Assembly (NCBI GenBank): GCA_964006375.1
Contig: OZ023267.1
Span: 12,749,846 to 12,813,845 of the forward strand
DNA length: 64,000 nt
Direction: 5' to 3'
DNA from: Tillus elongatus
Lineage: Eukaryota > Arthropoda > Insecta > Coleoptera > Cleridae
The notes beneath the pieces were generated by a model, which was not told the origin of the DNA, did no database searches, and saw nothing but the letters and a program-made list of their open reading frames with translations. A program made the position numbers and the translations under genes. Within the stretch, counting starts at the first letter, position 1. The number at the start of each line of letters is the position of its first letter. This document shows, piece by piece, positions 34,216 to 47,679 of the stretch.

Positions 34216-35769
34216 AAGCTAAAGGTAAAGGTAAAGCTAAAGCTTAATTTAAAAATAACATTTGATTGTAAGTCTACGCCGTTTCTTTCATAGTCAGATC
34301 GCGAAATGTTTGCGCTTAGCTCGTATATGGATACAAACTAGATATAAAATTGAAATGTAAAACGGTTTAAATTTCAATTTATATCAAGGACGAACTTAAG
34401 CATTCAAATTACTACACTGCTGAAATTAAGATATGTAGGTACCTACATTTTTCATTTTTCATTAGAGATCGGATGGATCGATACTTGAAAAGTTATTCTA
34501 GATCCATTACGTAGTTTATCAAACACGTTTTACATGTGCTTTCGTTAATTATTTTTTAATCGAAATTTTAAATAGTTATAAAAACTAGTTTAAGTACTGA
34601 AAACTTATAGACTTTCTCAAAGAAAAATAGTACTGCAAATCGAATCGTAACTTTGATGATATCTACTCTCTCAAGAAAGACTTTTTCATGAAATGAATTT
34701 GTAGTCGATGACTTGATTACAAAGAATTAACCTTGAAAGTATTCGTTAAAGTCAAATACAAGGTCACCTTCAGATAGCCAAGAAAATATTCTGAAGTTTT
34801 TGCCTTGACCTTTTCTCCCTGCGACTTGAACTTTCTGAGTTATGTGGCTGCTTTTTGTACACGAGCGGCTGATTTTCAAATGACCTTGAAAAGTAACTGC
34901 TCGAAGTCATATCTGGACGTGAAATTTTTTGATCTTCCGATTTCCGGGATCATTATTATGGGTTCCTACCCAAAAATACGAAGTTGGCCTTGATTTGACC
35001 TTGAATGTCAGTCAAGATCATGTCCAAGGTCACCTGCGGATAGCTAAAACTTGAACTTTCTGAGTTATATTCGGCAATGATGAAATTGAAAGCTTTCAAA
35101 TAAACAAAACCTAAAACGTTATAATAATCGAGCATATTAACGAAGAAATTTCAATTTTCACCAAATCACCCCCCTTTTCTCCCCTACCCACTTGAGCTAT
35201 TTTACCCAAAAACAATCCGAACCGTTCGTTTGTCGGGTACTAACTGTACGCCGAATTCGAAGACGATATCTCATTTCGTTCGAAAGTTATCGTACCTACT
35301 AACAGACAGACGTACAGATCGACAACAAAAATGTTCATTCTGAAATCATGTTTTCGATATGTTTTGAGACTCTACGCCGTTTTGGCAAACAAAGTTCGGA
35401 ATTTCTGTCACCGATACCATATCTACTTCTACACGTTGTAACGATGTGGTAGTAATAAAACACAAATGGGAACATTTGTTACAAAAAAAGTTTTCGGCAT
35501 GGAATAACCCGTTGTCTATGTACAATGTTCATAGAATCTGATCTATAAACCTTGCTGTCATCCCTAGAATATTCTCCTAAATTGGAAAAATGAGCTAATG
35601 GCAAAAAGTCACAGCCATAATTCGAGTAACACCACCAGCAACAATCCCTAGAAAATTGACATAACTTTATATTGGAGACACTGTTTTCTTAGTGACATAA
35701 GGGTGACACTTCAATGAAGTTAAATGACAGGAAGTGCCAGTGCAAGTGCAACAACGGAACAAAAGGTCG
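34216..35769. other. Unassigned intergenic DNA with an imperfect internal repeat
   Basis: Two related segments about 250 bp apart (about 34730-34860 and 34985-35070) share CAAGGTCACCT, ACTTGAACTTTCTGAGTTAT and GACCTTGA motifs, so a decayed repeat is likely. No protein family recognised. The right end lies upstream of the septin start and may include its promoter or untranslated exon, but I see no clear TATA box or initiator. Confidence 0.45.
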
Positions 35770-35866
35770 TATTTTGTGTTTGTGTCGTGTTATTTACTTA
35801 ATACATCAAGATAAATTAATTTTTGTTATCACAAATCGTGTTTTGTGAAAGGAATATACAATAACA

Positions 35867-35896
35867 ATGGCTCCTGTGGATGTAGAAAACCCACCG
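35867..35896 (+). CDS. Septin exon 1
   Basis: ATG at 35867 in a good context (ACAATGG) opens a 10-codon exon, MAPVDVENPP, ended by the donor GTGAGT at 35897. Short first coding exons of this kind are usual for this septin group. No competing upstream ATG in frame was noted in the preceding 60 bases. Confidence 0.85.
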
Positions 35897-36055
35897 GTGA
35901 GTTTCTTTTCATTTCCGCGTTAGATATTTCAGTAAATTTGTTGATAAAATACTTTCTGTAAACGACAGTTATTGGGTGTGCCCAGTTAAAAACCTCTATC
36001 TTAACAGTAGTTGTATATTCAACATTCCTTATTTATCTAAATTATGGACTTTCAG

Positions 36056-36173
36056 GTGGATACTCAGCTTAGAAATTTAACGCTCTCTGGCCATGTTGGA
36101 TTTGATAGTTTACCTGATCAGTTGGTTTCAAAAAGTGTTCAGAATGGATTTATTTTCAATATTATGTGTATAG
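36056..36173 (+). CDS. Septin exon 2
   Basis: Follows acceptor TTTCAG and ends ATA G before GTGAGT, leaving phase 1. It encodes the N-terminal region ending FIFNIMCIG, which leads into the P-loop split across the next junction. Confidence 0.9.
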
Positions 36174-36224
36174 GTGAGTCATTTCCTCTATCTTAGTAAG
36201 CGAAATAGAAAAATACCGTGGTTA

Positions 36225-36451
36225 TGATCCCGATAAGTACACTTGGAGAATCCAAATCACCACAACACATTTAAAAAAACCTAATTATCATTTCACTAAC
36301 CAAGTTATCGTCATCAGAGGATGAATAATTCTAAATATCTTATATCTACAACTCTATTTATATTCCTCTGCAGGTAGTCAGTCACTAACGATTTAGGGAG
36401 GTTCAACGACACCAAAAATTAACATTTTGTTTGGCAGGAACATCTGCATTC
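36225..36451 (+). mobile_element. Left half of a hammerhead-like repeat copy, split by the nest at 36452-40531
   Basis: Begins within the CACTTGGAGAATCCAAATC block and matches 7090-7400 in order, including GGTTCAACGACA. Its continuation, TGTATTCTTTAATTATCTGT onward, resumes at 40532 and matches 7420-7547. The core is degenerate (GTTATCGTCATCAGAGGATG on the plus strand). Confidence 0.7.
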
Positions 36452-36897
36452 GGTAAATGTGCACTTCACGCCCTCCAGTTCACTTTACTTCAACCACCCA
36501 TCTTTAAACCCCTCCCCCCACCGATTGTCTCTTCCCCTGACCCATAGTTTGCTTAACCCGGCGTCCGACATGTGGGGTGTGACAAATCCAGAGAGAACTA
36601 AAATGTCCGACGATTTCAAAAATACCGCGCTCACATGCATATCCGTCTCGTTAGCTTTCGGAAATTGTCGAGTCTCTTAGCGTGCGGAGCCATTTGACAA
36701 CAGTTTGCTAGAGTTTGTGTTAATGAACGGTTTAGTTTACCTAGGGTTTGTCAAACCTCACGATTGTGTTACAAAATTCGAACATTTCTCAAATAAATTT
36801 CTATCGCAGTTTACGTGCCTTTGCTTCAAATTTTGAGGTATATTTCCTTATTAAATGTCGATATTATTCACCAGCCCTTGAAATCATTAGGTTAACT

Positions 36898-38342
36898 ATG
36901 GGAGACTACGTAAAGGAAATGCGTCGCCTCCAGGATCTGTGGAAGGAGGTCCAAAGCGAAGATGAAGAAGTAATTGAATCAGACGATGAGAGTGAGATAG
37001 ACAATGTAAGCATAAACAGTGACTATCCAGATGTTGAGCAGGAAGCAAATAATGAAGATGGACAAGGTAACCTTATGGAAGCTGCCGGTGTTACCACTAA
37101 TGCACACGAAAATGATGTAACCGAAAATGAATCTGAAATAGTGCAAGATCGGGAAAAATACTATTTAGGGAAAAATGGAACTAAATGGAGAAAAACATAT
37201 TATAACAGGAATGTGAGAACCCGGGGCGAGAACCTGATAACTAAATTGCCTGGTGTCAAAAGATCCGCTAGAGATAAAAAAAAGTCCTCTTGAATGTTTT
37301 CTTATTTTCATCGATGAAGAAATGATAGACGATATTACGCGGTAGACAAATCAACGAATTGAGGAAAAAACACGTGAATGGTAGAAATCTTCTTATTATC
37401 AACCTACAAATAATATAGAACTAAAAGCTTTATTCGGACTGCTATATTTAGCAGGAGTTTTTCGAAACAACCACCGTTTACTGAATGATTTATGGAAAAC
37501 TGACGGAACCGGTTTTGAAATATTTCGAGTAACTATGACCCAAAGACGGTTTGAATTTTTGCTTACATGTTTGCGATTTGATAATAAAGAAAATCGCTCG
37601 CAAAGACGCGAAATAGATAAAGTTGGCACCTATTAGAGCCATAACAGAAAAATTTACTGATAATTGCAAAAATAGGCATTTTTGCAATTATCAGTAAATT
37701 TTTCGCCTGGTAGATATTTAACCATTGATGAGAAATTGGAAGCTTTTAGAGGCAGATGTCCATTTTGCCAGTACATACCGAATAAACCGGCTAAGTACGG
37801 CATTAAGGTTCAAGCTTTGGTAGATGCCCGAACGCATTATTTAGTAAACATGGAGGTCTATGTGGGTAAGCAACCTGATGGGCCCTTTGCTCTTAGTAAT
37901 ACTCCAACTGCAATAGTGGAACGGCTCGTCAGTCCATATGATGGTAGTCACAGAAATATTACGTGTGACAATTTGTACACAAGTTACAATATATTTGAAA
38001 AGCTCCGTACAAATCATCATCTGACTGGAATCGGTACAATTTGAAAAAATAAAAGGGAAATCCCTCCGACATTTTTGAATGTTCGAAATCGACCAATAAA
38101 GTCAAGTGTTTTTGGTTTTCAAGAAAATTTTACAATAGTATCGTACGTTCCAAGAAAGGGCAAGGTGGTTCTGCTGATGTCAACCCTTCATTATGACGAT
38201 TCCGTAGATGAATCCGAAGATAAGCTACCTGAAATAATTTCATTTTACAATCTAACGAAAGGAGGGGTAGATACAGTAGATGAATTGTCTGCAAACTATA
38301 ATGTATCTCGCAATAGCCGACGATGGCCTCTAACACTATTTT
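36898..38342 (+). pseudogene. piggyBac transposase, N-terminal and catalytic part, broken
   Basis: Opens MGDYVKEMRRLQDLWKEV followed by an acidic N-terminal region (to 37293), then stops. In other frames: LKALFGLLYLAGVF (about 37420), FLLTCLRFDNK (about 37560), LTIDEKLEAFRGRC with the first catalytic Asp (about 37725), CDNLYTSYNIFEKL with the second (about 37970), and GGVDTVDELSANYNVSRNSR with the third (about 38265). A short palindromic duplication scrambles 37640-37700. At 38342 the WPLTLF segment is cut by a mobile insertion. Confidence 0.85.
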
Positions 38343-39735
<1,393 letters not shown>

Positions 39736-40105
39736 TTTTTCTATAATGAACACTGCCGGTATCAATTCCCAGATAATTCATCGTGAAAATAATAATGGAT
39801 TAATTCTGAAAATAAAAGATTTTCTCAGAATGTTGGGGTTTGAATTGATTAATGATTATCAAAAAGCAAGGATGACCAACTTTAGAATACCTCGCGAAAT
39901 AAGGACGGCTTTGCTCAAAATCAGAGGAGAACCCGAAGACCCTCCTACAAAGAAACAAAGACCTAACAAACCGCGCAGATGTGATTTTTGTCCTCGTAAT
40001 CGTGATCGCAAAACAAAATATGTATGTGAGGCTTGCGAAAAAATGTTATGTTTAGAACACACGCTTATGTACTGCAAAAATTGTAGTCACTTTGCAAATG
40101 CATAA
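39736..40105 (+). pseudogene. piggyBac transposase, C-terminal part with cysteine-rich domain
   Basis: Continues the transposase after the insertion: SIMNTAGINSQIIH, then LKIKDFLRML, and a cysteine-rich DNA-binding domain (CDFCPRNRDR, CEACEKMLCLEH, CKNC) with stop TAA at 40103. The cysteine pattern is intact. Confidence 0.85.
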
Positions 40106-40531
40106 CTTTTTTGGTTTTACATATTTTGATTTAATTTTTTTTATATAGTACACTGCAATATATTATTTACTTATATTCTATTGTTTCTGTTTATTTGATG
40201 GTATAGAACCATTGTAAATAAAAGTTTGTTATAAACGTTTTTTTTTTACTGCCTAAAACAGGATGATGTGAGCTATTCTTTTCTAATTTTCTTCTTCTGA
40301 AGAAGTTTTTGTGTTGCTAATGAAGAAATGTTATATTTGTATTTAGTGTCATAAAAAATATATATCAAAAATTCAGTTAAAGGAAATTAAAAAAAAAAGT
40401 GGGGTATGTGATACCCCACATGTCGGAAGATGTTAAAGATTTTCACATGTCAGACGCCGGGGTAATGAAATGGTGGGGGGAAGGAAAACCATAGTGTAGT
40501 GGCACTAGCGGGCATGAAATGCACACTTACC

Positions 40532-40656
40532 CTGTATTCTTTAATTATCTGTCGGACGTGCTTATGCCGGTACTTATTTAGTAAAGTAATCTATTAGGAG
40601 ACTACGCATAGGCGGTGGAGCGAGATTAATACACTTCTTATTAGTACTATATTTAG

Positions 40657-40658
<2 letters not shown>
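40532..40658 (+). mobile_element. Right half of the split hammerhead-like repeat copy
   Basis: Matches about 7420-7547, including GGACGTG and GGCGGTGG, and leads into an AT tract just as the other copy does. Confidence 0.65.

Positions 40659-40709
<51 letters not shown>
40659..40709. repeat. (AT)n microsatellite
   Basis: About 25 AT units, shortest of the AT tracts, at the end of the split repeat copy. Confidence 0.9.
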
Positions 40710-40710
<1 letters not shown>

Positions 40711-40934
40711 TTTCGAAGGAGTTTAGCTGTCCTGGTTGTCTAACATTTTTTGTGGATGGTCGACTTAACCCTAACCGGAAATTACCAAAACTCACACACC
40801 ACAAGAAAGCGTATGTAATGTAATGTAATAATCTGAAAAAAAAATTACAGAAAATCCATAAATAACAGATTAATTGAGAAATTAGGTTCTCAAAAACACG
40901 ATTTGCACGTTTTGAATTGTCAGTGTTCAGCAGC

Positions 40935-41166
40935 ATTGCCACATTTAATGCCAAGAGTGTGTTCCCGCTTTAACGAAACAACAGATCTAAAATGCTTTTT
41001 ACACACAATCCTGTCAACCTGACCTTCTGGACCTGACAACAACGCCTATCTGCAATTTAATCCCAAGTGTGTTTTGCCGCTTTAACGAAATAAAAGATCT
41101 AAAATGCTTTTTACACACAATCCTGCCGACCTGACCTTTTGGACCTGACAACACCGCCTATCTGCA
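40935..41166. repeat. Two tandem copies of a 112-bp unit
   Basis: AAAATGCTTTTTACACACAA and GACCTGACAAC recur with a 112-bp offset. Both copies carry CCGCTTTAACGAAA. Mild divergence. Lies inside septin intron 2. Confidence 0.8.
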
Positions 41167-41936
41167 TCTAATATATCAGTCAACCACAGTCATAACCTCA
41201 GGTGCAAAAATATAGGTTTTTATTGCAAATCTAAACGTTTTAATTGCGTTTTCACGCTTTCTCTTAAGAGACATTTTATTGCAGTCGATGTTACACTTAC
41301 ACACCGAAATGACTTTAAAAGCACCAGTTTCTACTAAAACGTGACCAAAACTAAAATTCCATGCATTGAATGCGATGACTGTTCCTGGTTGGAACATAAA
41401 CTCGAATCTCATTTATTAGTTTCCGGCAATAGTTCTTTATGATTATAGCTTCTACTAGTATATCTAAAGCTTTGACGAGCTGACCAAATTCTCTGAAAAT
41501 ATAATATAAACTACCTGCTTACCGCCGTCCGCAACTAAGGTACATACTTGAACTGTTAGGACGTTCGTTGTGTTATTATTGTGATAAAATATTTAATCGT
41601 AAGTATGTAAATGAGGATCCCGGTTGATCCGCTTCTCAGTTAATAAGCTCCCGGTAAATCGATAGTCTACTGTACTGACTTTGGCTGATTTTGATAGGCA
41701 TCATGTCACAAATATTAAGCTGATACAATTGACTCCCAGACCATTTGGGTCAATGATGTATTTCCTGGGTCGTGGAAGAAAAGAAATAGCTATATCTTTG
41801 GACAGGAATCGAATATAAAAATTTTACAAATTGATTTATCTCTTATAGAATAATGCACTAGAATATTCAACTAAGAATGTAATTTGCCATATCATTATAC
41901 AACTTCATTTTAATGCCCTATTTTTTCTTTTAACAG
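41167..41936. other. End of septin intron 2, no gene
   Basis: No recognisable repeat or coding sequence. The final 50 bases are pyrimidine-rich ahead of the exon 3 acceptor. A minus-strand frame at 41176-41412 is unassigned and is likely chance. Confidence 0.5.
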
Positions 41937-42079
41937 GAGAAACTGGATTGGGAAAATCCACCCTGATGGATTCGTTATTTAATACCAACTTTGAATCATC
42001 TCCCAGTCCACACACATTGCCTACCGTCAAACTAAAGGCCCATACTTATGAATTACAAGAGAGTAGTGTACGATTAAAG
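41937..42079 (+). CDS. Septin exon 3 with GTP-binding P-loop
   Basis: Acceptor TTAACAG at 41936 and donor GTGGGT at 42080. The exon completes the P-loop GETGLGKST (aa 50-58), which binds GTP phosphates, and continues with DSLFNTNF and the HTYELQES strand. The switch I segment lacks an obvious catalytic threonine, as is characteristic of SEPT6-group septins that bind GTP without hydrolysing it. This is inferred from family knowledge. Confidence 0.92.
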
Positions 42080-42255
42080 GTGGGTTTTAAATCTCAGTCA
42101 ACTACACTGGCGAAAGAAATTAACTCATCATCATAAATGTATCATAATTTTGAGGTTAAGTATTGTCTGAACCAATCATTCAATTTTGATGATCTTTTAC
42201 CCTGATATTAGATTTCAAGTATTTTCAAAACACCCTGTGAATAACAATTGCATTT

Positions 42256-43622
42256 CAGTGACGTCGCGATAATCCGGACCAATTATAACCAGGTCGAACC
42301 GAATTAGCAAATTATCCGGATTATCAAAACATTTTTAAGTTAGTCTTTAAAAAAACGTAGATTTGCAATAAATGGTTAAAACGTACTTATGAAAACTTAT
42401 ATTAAAAGTAACATACATAATAATACTCTTAGTGAAAACTACTCATCACTTTCGTATACTTCTACTAGTTCATCATTTTCACCTTTTTCTTTGCTTTCAT
42501 CATCTCACAAGTTTTTTTTTTATTTGATTGAAAGAAATTCGTAATTTTAACTTGCCGACTATTGCATTGCTGTTTTTCATAGGCAATCTCTTTTAGATTT
42601 TGCAGTGTTATAATACCTGTTAACGGAATATTATTTTCTGTTGCCCTTAATTTTGTCCAGAGGAGTATTTTCTTCCATGCCATCTTCATCTGAATCTGAA
42701 TTGTCACCTAACTCACTCAGATGGTCCTTCTCAAGCAATTGGGCATCACCGTCAATCCAATCCAGAGCTTCACCAAGATCCACCTTATGACCCATGTTTT
42801 CGAGCATTGTAAAAAGCCCATCAATTACTTCTGCAACAACTGGTCGTATTCGTTGCTTTAGTACACTTAAAGGAATTAAATCGTCAGGATCCTCCTCTTC
42901 CAAATGTTCACCGTTATCTTTCAAAATTTTATTCCAACATTTTTTCAAAGAGCTGGGTGGAACTTTCTCCCAAGCGCTGTGAAGCAGGCATACAGCAAAT
43001 TTGAGGTTCAAACTTATTAGGCACTTAACAAGACCTTTTTCGTAGTTAGTTAGAATTTCATCCAGAAGACTTTTTTGATAGAAAAGCTTCGTTAAACGGA
43101 TGGCATTCTGGTCCATTGGCTGAATTAATGCTGTCGTATTTGGAGGTAAAAACATTGCAATAATGTAACCATCATCGCTAACTAATTCTTTTTCATCACA
43201 ATGACTAGAAGCATTATCAATGAGAAGTAGCGCCATTTCAGGTAATTTTTTCTCTCTCAAAACATTGACCAAACCACTGCTTGAACACTGCTGATGTCAT
43301 CCAAGCCTTGGCTGTAGCTTTATAATCGACAGGAAGCCAGATATTTTTGAATGCCCTGGGGTTTTTTGACTTACCAAAAACCAGAAGTTTAAGTTTATGA
43401 CTGCCATCAGAATTACAGGATGCTAAAAACGTGATTCGTTCCTTATTAGTCTTTCTTCCTGGTGCGGGTTTTTCCGTAGAAGTAACGAGCGTGCTATCTG
43501 GAAGCATTTTCCAGAACAATGCTGACTCATCAGCATTGTAAATTTGTGATGGCTGTAAGTCAAGAGATTTTATTGTTTGATCCAATTTGTTAATGAATGG
43601 TTCAACAGCTGCTCTGTCACTT
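42256..43622 (-). pseudogene. pogo/Tigger-type transposase (DDE_1), truncated and frameshifted
   Basis: Minus-strand frames at 43585-43238 and 43272-42631 cover the DDE_1 catalytic core: YNADESALFWKMLPD with the first Asp, LLLIDNASSH with the second, and QPMDQNAI with the third. A frameshift near 43250 separates them, and another near 42640 precedes a C-terminal KITNFFQ. The right terminal repeat, CAGTGACGTCGCGATAATCC, starts at 42256 and fits Tigger ends (TTATCCGG-like). The N-terminal DNA-binding half and the other TIR are missing: similarity ends at about 43622, where Tc1 sequence begins. Confidence 0.82.
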
Positions 43623-44600
43623 GATAATGTCCCATAATGTCACAGAGATGTTCTAGTGGATTAAGATTCAGACTACTGGCTGGCCATCGCATGGTGGGAA
43701 TATTAACTTCTAACTTCGGCAAGATATTGTTGTACAATTCTGGTACTATGGGGTCTAGCATTATCATGCATGAAAATAAAATTGTGCTCTACACAAGGCA
43801 TTACATGAGGTTCTAAAATGTTTTCAATGTAAGAAGCTGCTGTGATGTTTCTTCTTCGTATCACCACCATCTCCGTATGAGCCTCTGCAGTGATGCCTCC
43901 CCAGTGATGCCTCCCCATACCATAGTAAAGCCTCCATCAAACATAACTGTTTGAACAAGGTTTTTTTTCCCAGAGGGCTCGTCCGCGACTTTGCCGCCCC
44001 GATAGCACTGCAGCCTTTGTGCATTTGAACAATGTTACATTGTGTATAAAGTTCACCTGGCCGTCTATACACACGCGCCCGTCAGTCACTGTTATAGAGG
44101 CAAAATCTGGACTGGTCACTGAACATAACGTTAGCCCAATCGGCCTCTAACCAGTTAACGTGCTGTTAAGCAAATGTTAATCTGGTTCTACGATGCTCTA
44201 TGTTTAATTGAGGGCCTGTTGCAGGTCTTCTGGGTCTTAAATTAAAACCATGCAGCCGCTTTCATATAGTAACACAACTTACACGAACATTGTGCTTCTC
44301 TTCCAGCATATTTTGTAGCCTTGAAGCCGTAATAAACAGTTCCATTAACGTTTGCAGCAACAAAAATCAGTCTTCGACATCATTTGTGGCTTGTCTTCTC
44401 CCCTGACCGGGTCTTCTCACGTGCTCTTGAGTCTCACGATACCGCCGCAAGAGTCGGGATACGGTCGATTGATTAACACCAAGACTTCGAGCGATGTAAC
44501 GCTGACTCCTACCATCTTCGGCAAGAGTTGAAGTAGTAATAGCAGTGGTGGGGAGGCTAACGCCAAGCAAGTAGGCCACAATGGGCTCTTTTTGCCGACC
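43623..44600 (-). pseudogene. Tc1-type transposase, decayed
   Basis: Minus-strand pieces in several frames: the helix-turn-helix region RYIARSLGVNQSTVSRLLRR with the GRPGQGR-like linker GQGRRQ (44579-44367); a central block with DGRV and WYGEASLG; then RRRNITAASYIENILEPHVM, FIFMHDNARPH with a catalytic Asp, and the terminal RWPASSLNLNPLEH (43767-43570). Order and motifs are those of Tc1. Multiple frameshifts. It abuts the truncated Tigger at one end and LINE sequence at the other. Confidence 0.8.
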
Positions 44601-45640
44601 CCAGAAACCATGCTCTACTCTTCCTCGGTTCCATCGCCAAACCGCCTCGACCTCGAAATGACGTGACCGTCTGCAATTGGACGGTACTTACCTGATTCCT
44701 CTGCAGAGTCCTCGATCCGAACAATTCTGCTCGAAGACTCCCAAAAGCCTCGCACTCACAGGTAGTGGCAAGACGTTTCTTCATCCTCGCCGCATTTCTG
44801 GCAAATGGGATGCCTCTCTACGCCTATCAATGTGAGGTGTCTTCTAAGGGCGCAGTGGCCTGTCAGCACCCCAAGGATGCGGCGAAGCGTAGGTCGACTC
44901 CTACCGAGTAGCCAGACAACTTTATCTCTGTCCGGCCCCTTCACGAAGTTCCTTGCCTGCCTACAGCCACCAACCGACCCCCAGTGCCTCTCCATGGCTT
45001 CCTCAGTCCACCTGTCTAAGGCGACAGACACTGTCTTCCTACTTATGCCTATCTCAGGCTCCGGGCCACAGAACAGCCGCCGGGAACCAAGCCTTGCGAA
45101 ATTATTCGCTACCTCATTCCCCGCTACGTCACAGTGTCCCGGAACCCACAGCAGTTGCACCCCCTTTGTCCTGGCTAGTCCTTTGAGAGCGTCAGCGCAC
45201 TTCTGAACCAGTGTTGACCTGATTCTGGCTGCGCAGACTGCCTGGAGGACTGCCTGGCTATCCGAGCAAATGTATACACATTTCTCGGGGCTCCTCCTCA
45301 CATCCTGTCTATTGGCCACAGACAGGATAGCGTACACCTCTGTTTCGAATGCCGTGGTATATGCGCCCAGAGCTTAACTCTGGTGCACCCCCAGGCTCTC
45401 GATGTATATTCCTGTCCCGGAGGATTGTTGATCCTCCAGCCGCGATCCGTCGGTAAAACAAATCAGGCTTGCGGGCTGGAATGCAACCTCATTTTCTCTC
45501 CACTGGTCCCTACTGGGGATTCTGAGGGTATATGGCCTAGTCAACCTAATATCGTCCTCGACATTCTGTACCTTGATGGCGGAAATCGGAATTTCCTTTT
45601 CCACCTCCTTGGCGACTCTTGCATGCCCTATTACTGCTCC
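44601..45640 (-). pseudogene. Non-LTR retrotransposon 3' region with RNase H (I/R1/LOA-like)
   Basis: Minus strand. The frame at 45604-45374 contains ICFTDGSR, the first RNase H aspartate block. After a stop, the frame at 45337-44756 has YICSDSQAVLQAV, WVPGHCDVAGNEVAN (the remaining catalytic positions) and a downstream CCHC-like segment, CQKCGEDEETSCHYL. ORF2 with RNase H downstream of RT is a feature of the I, R1 and LOA groups. The reverse transcriptase itself is not present. GC content is higher than in the surroundings, suggesting younger or foreign composition. Confidence 0.8.
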
Positions 45641-46000
45641 CTCTCCTCACCAGTTTCCCGAATCTCGTATTCTAAGATGCGACGTCGGCAAGAGTTACTA
45701 AACGCCCAGATTCTTCAATATTTATGTTGCGATTCTGGCGAATATTTACATTCATGCTGAAATATTGCACTTACTGTTGATGTTTTGACAGAGGTTTTTT
45801 GAAATGAAACCATGTCAACAAAACACAAAAACAAACCTGCTATGCGTTTTCTTTTTTTCCATGTGCATAAAAAGGTCAAAGATGCAGTGTTATAAAAATG
45901 TGTATCTCCTTTAATCAAAGAGATAAGAAGGTGAATCAAAAAAGGAAATGTCAAGAACTAATGAGGCTATAGTTTGAGTCTAATTCGGATTTGTTAGTAA
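45641..46000. other. Interior of the outer element, unassigned
   Basis: No transposase or LINE motifs. It leads into the right arm of the outer TA-flanked element. Confidence 0.4.
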
Positions 46001-46344
46001 TGCAACTGTTATTCACAGGGTGTTTTGAAAATATTCGAAAAATCGAATATCAGAATAACACCCTGTATGTAAGAGAAACATGAACTTGTGTAAGAATCAA
46101 TGACATAGTAAAATGCTAGGAGAGTAATTGTACAATACAAAAAAAAAAGATAACAAAATTGGATGATTAGTTCGGAAAATACTTAACCTCAAAATTATGG
46201 TAAATTTATAGTGATGCATTTATTTCTTTCGCCAGTGTATTTTATAATTATAATTCTGTTCATAATTTTTATATTGTATGAAAATATATATTTTTTTAAT
46301 TTTGTACCTTTTTGTTCTTATTTCTGTTTCTGTTTCATTTGTAG

Positions 46345-47145
46345 CTCACACTTGTAGATACTGTTGGTTATGGTGATCAGATTAACAAAGAGGACAGCTT
46401 TAAGGCAATAGTCGACTACATTGACGCCCAATTTGAAAATTATTTGCAAGAAGAGCTAAAAATCAAGAGATCACTCTGCAACTACCATGACACACGTATC
46501 CACGTTTGTCTGTATTTTATATGTCCAACAGGTCACGGTCTTAAATCCATCGATCTAGTATGTATGAAAAAACTCGATGAGAAAGTCAACGTTATACCGA
46601 TCATAGCCAAAGCTGATACAATATCAAAGACCGAATTGCAGAAGTTCAAATCGAAAATAATGGCTGAATTACAGAACAACGGTGTTCATATCTATCAGTT
46701 TCCTACAGACGATGAATCTGTATCTGAAATTAACGAAACGATGAACTCTCATATACCATTTGCGGTGATTGGTAGTACAGACTTTGTCAGAATGGGTAAC
46801 AAGAATGTGAGAGCTCGTCAGTATCCTTGGGGCACTGTGCAGGTGGAGAACGAAAGCCACTGTGACTTCGTGAAGCTTCGCGAGATGCTGATCCGCACTA
46901 ATATGGAAGATATGCGGGAGAAGACTCACGGCCGTCACTATGAGCTCTATAGAAAGAAGCGTCTTGAACAAATGGGTTTTACGGATGTGGATGCCGATAA
47001 CAAACCCATTAGTTTTCAACAGACCTTCGAAGCTAAGAGATCGAATCATCTGCAGGAGCTGCAGCAGAAAGAGGATGAAATGAGACAGATGTTTGTGGTA
47101 AGAGTCAAGGAGAAGGAGGCTGAATTGAAAGAAGCAGAGAAAGAG
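46345..47145 (+). CDS. Septin exon 4: most of the G domain and start of the coiled coil
   Basis: Acceptor TTTGTAG, donor GTATTA. An 801-base phase-0 exon of 267 residues. It holds the switch II motif DTVGYGDQ (aa 102-109), the guanine-specificity motif AKAD (aa 185-188), and the septin unique element with [11 protein letters not shown] and [11 protein letters not shown] followed by [15 protein letters not shown]. The end, rich in Glu, Lys and Met (from about aa 325), begins the C-terminal coiled coil. Confidence 0.95.
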
Positions 47146-47321
47146 GTATTATTTATTATTAAAATCTACCTAATTTTCAGGTTGTTTTAAGTTTTCATTT
47201 ATACAGAAGATCTTTAGATGAAAAAGCACAAAATGATTTCATGAACAAAGAGCAGTAACATTATTTTTTATGGAAAAATTAGAGATTCAGTAGGCTCAAG
47301 TTGCTGTTTGTCAATAAAATG

Positions 47322-47672
47322 TGTGTGTGTGTGTTTTGTTTCTTTAACGTTTGTCTATTTCCGCGATTATGGCCCATCACCCACGCCAGGGAGGAGGTGC
47401 ACCTCATTTTCCCGGAAACTTTGCCGATCCCCTGCCTTTTTGTAGGGAGGATAGGGATCTTTAATGTGCCCAGCATCGCATGGACACTGCACCGACGGCT
47501 TTACGCCCTCTCCGAATGGCGGAATGTGTAGAGATTTAACTTGTTTATATACAATGCCACAACCTCGGTTGATGTTACAGTATGACCTGAAAAAGTGAAA
47601 GGGGAACGCTAGGAATCCAACCCACTACCCACGGTTTCAGAAACACACATTCTTACCTCTGGGCCTCTGAGG
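47322..47672 (-). mobile_element. tRNA-Gly-derived SINE copy
   Basis: Reverse complement of the 5490-5847 SINE with about 15-20 percent divergence. Its tail lies at the left, TCTTTAACGT, preceded by a GT-rich run equal to the CA tail; the tRNA-like head is near 47650. Located 176 bp into septin intron 4. No clear target duplication. Confidence 0.75.
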
Positions 47673-47679
47673 CTCTCTT

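Larger units (their letters stand above)
42105..46237. mobile_element. Outer TA-flanked element with long inverted arms, in septin intron 3
   Basis: TIR CACTGGCGAAAGAAAT at 42105 and its complement ending 46237, each flanked by TA (42103-42104; 46238-46239), as for Tc1/mariner-type elements. The arms remain alignable for about 150 bp (shared AATTTTGAGGTTAAGTATT and AAAACACCCTGTGAATAAC). It begins only 25 bp after the exon 3 donor. The interior holds the Tigger, Tc1 and LINE sequences described next, so the outer element was probably a small MITE. Confidence 0.75.

Noticed and set aside
44805..45206. Plus-strand Ser/Pro-rich protein frames
   Set aside because: They are antisense to a clear RNase H domain of a non-LTR element and owe their length to its GC-rich codons.
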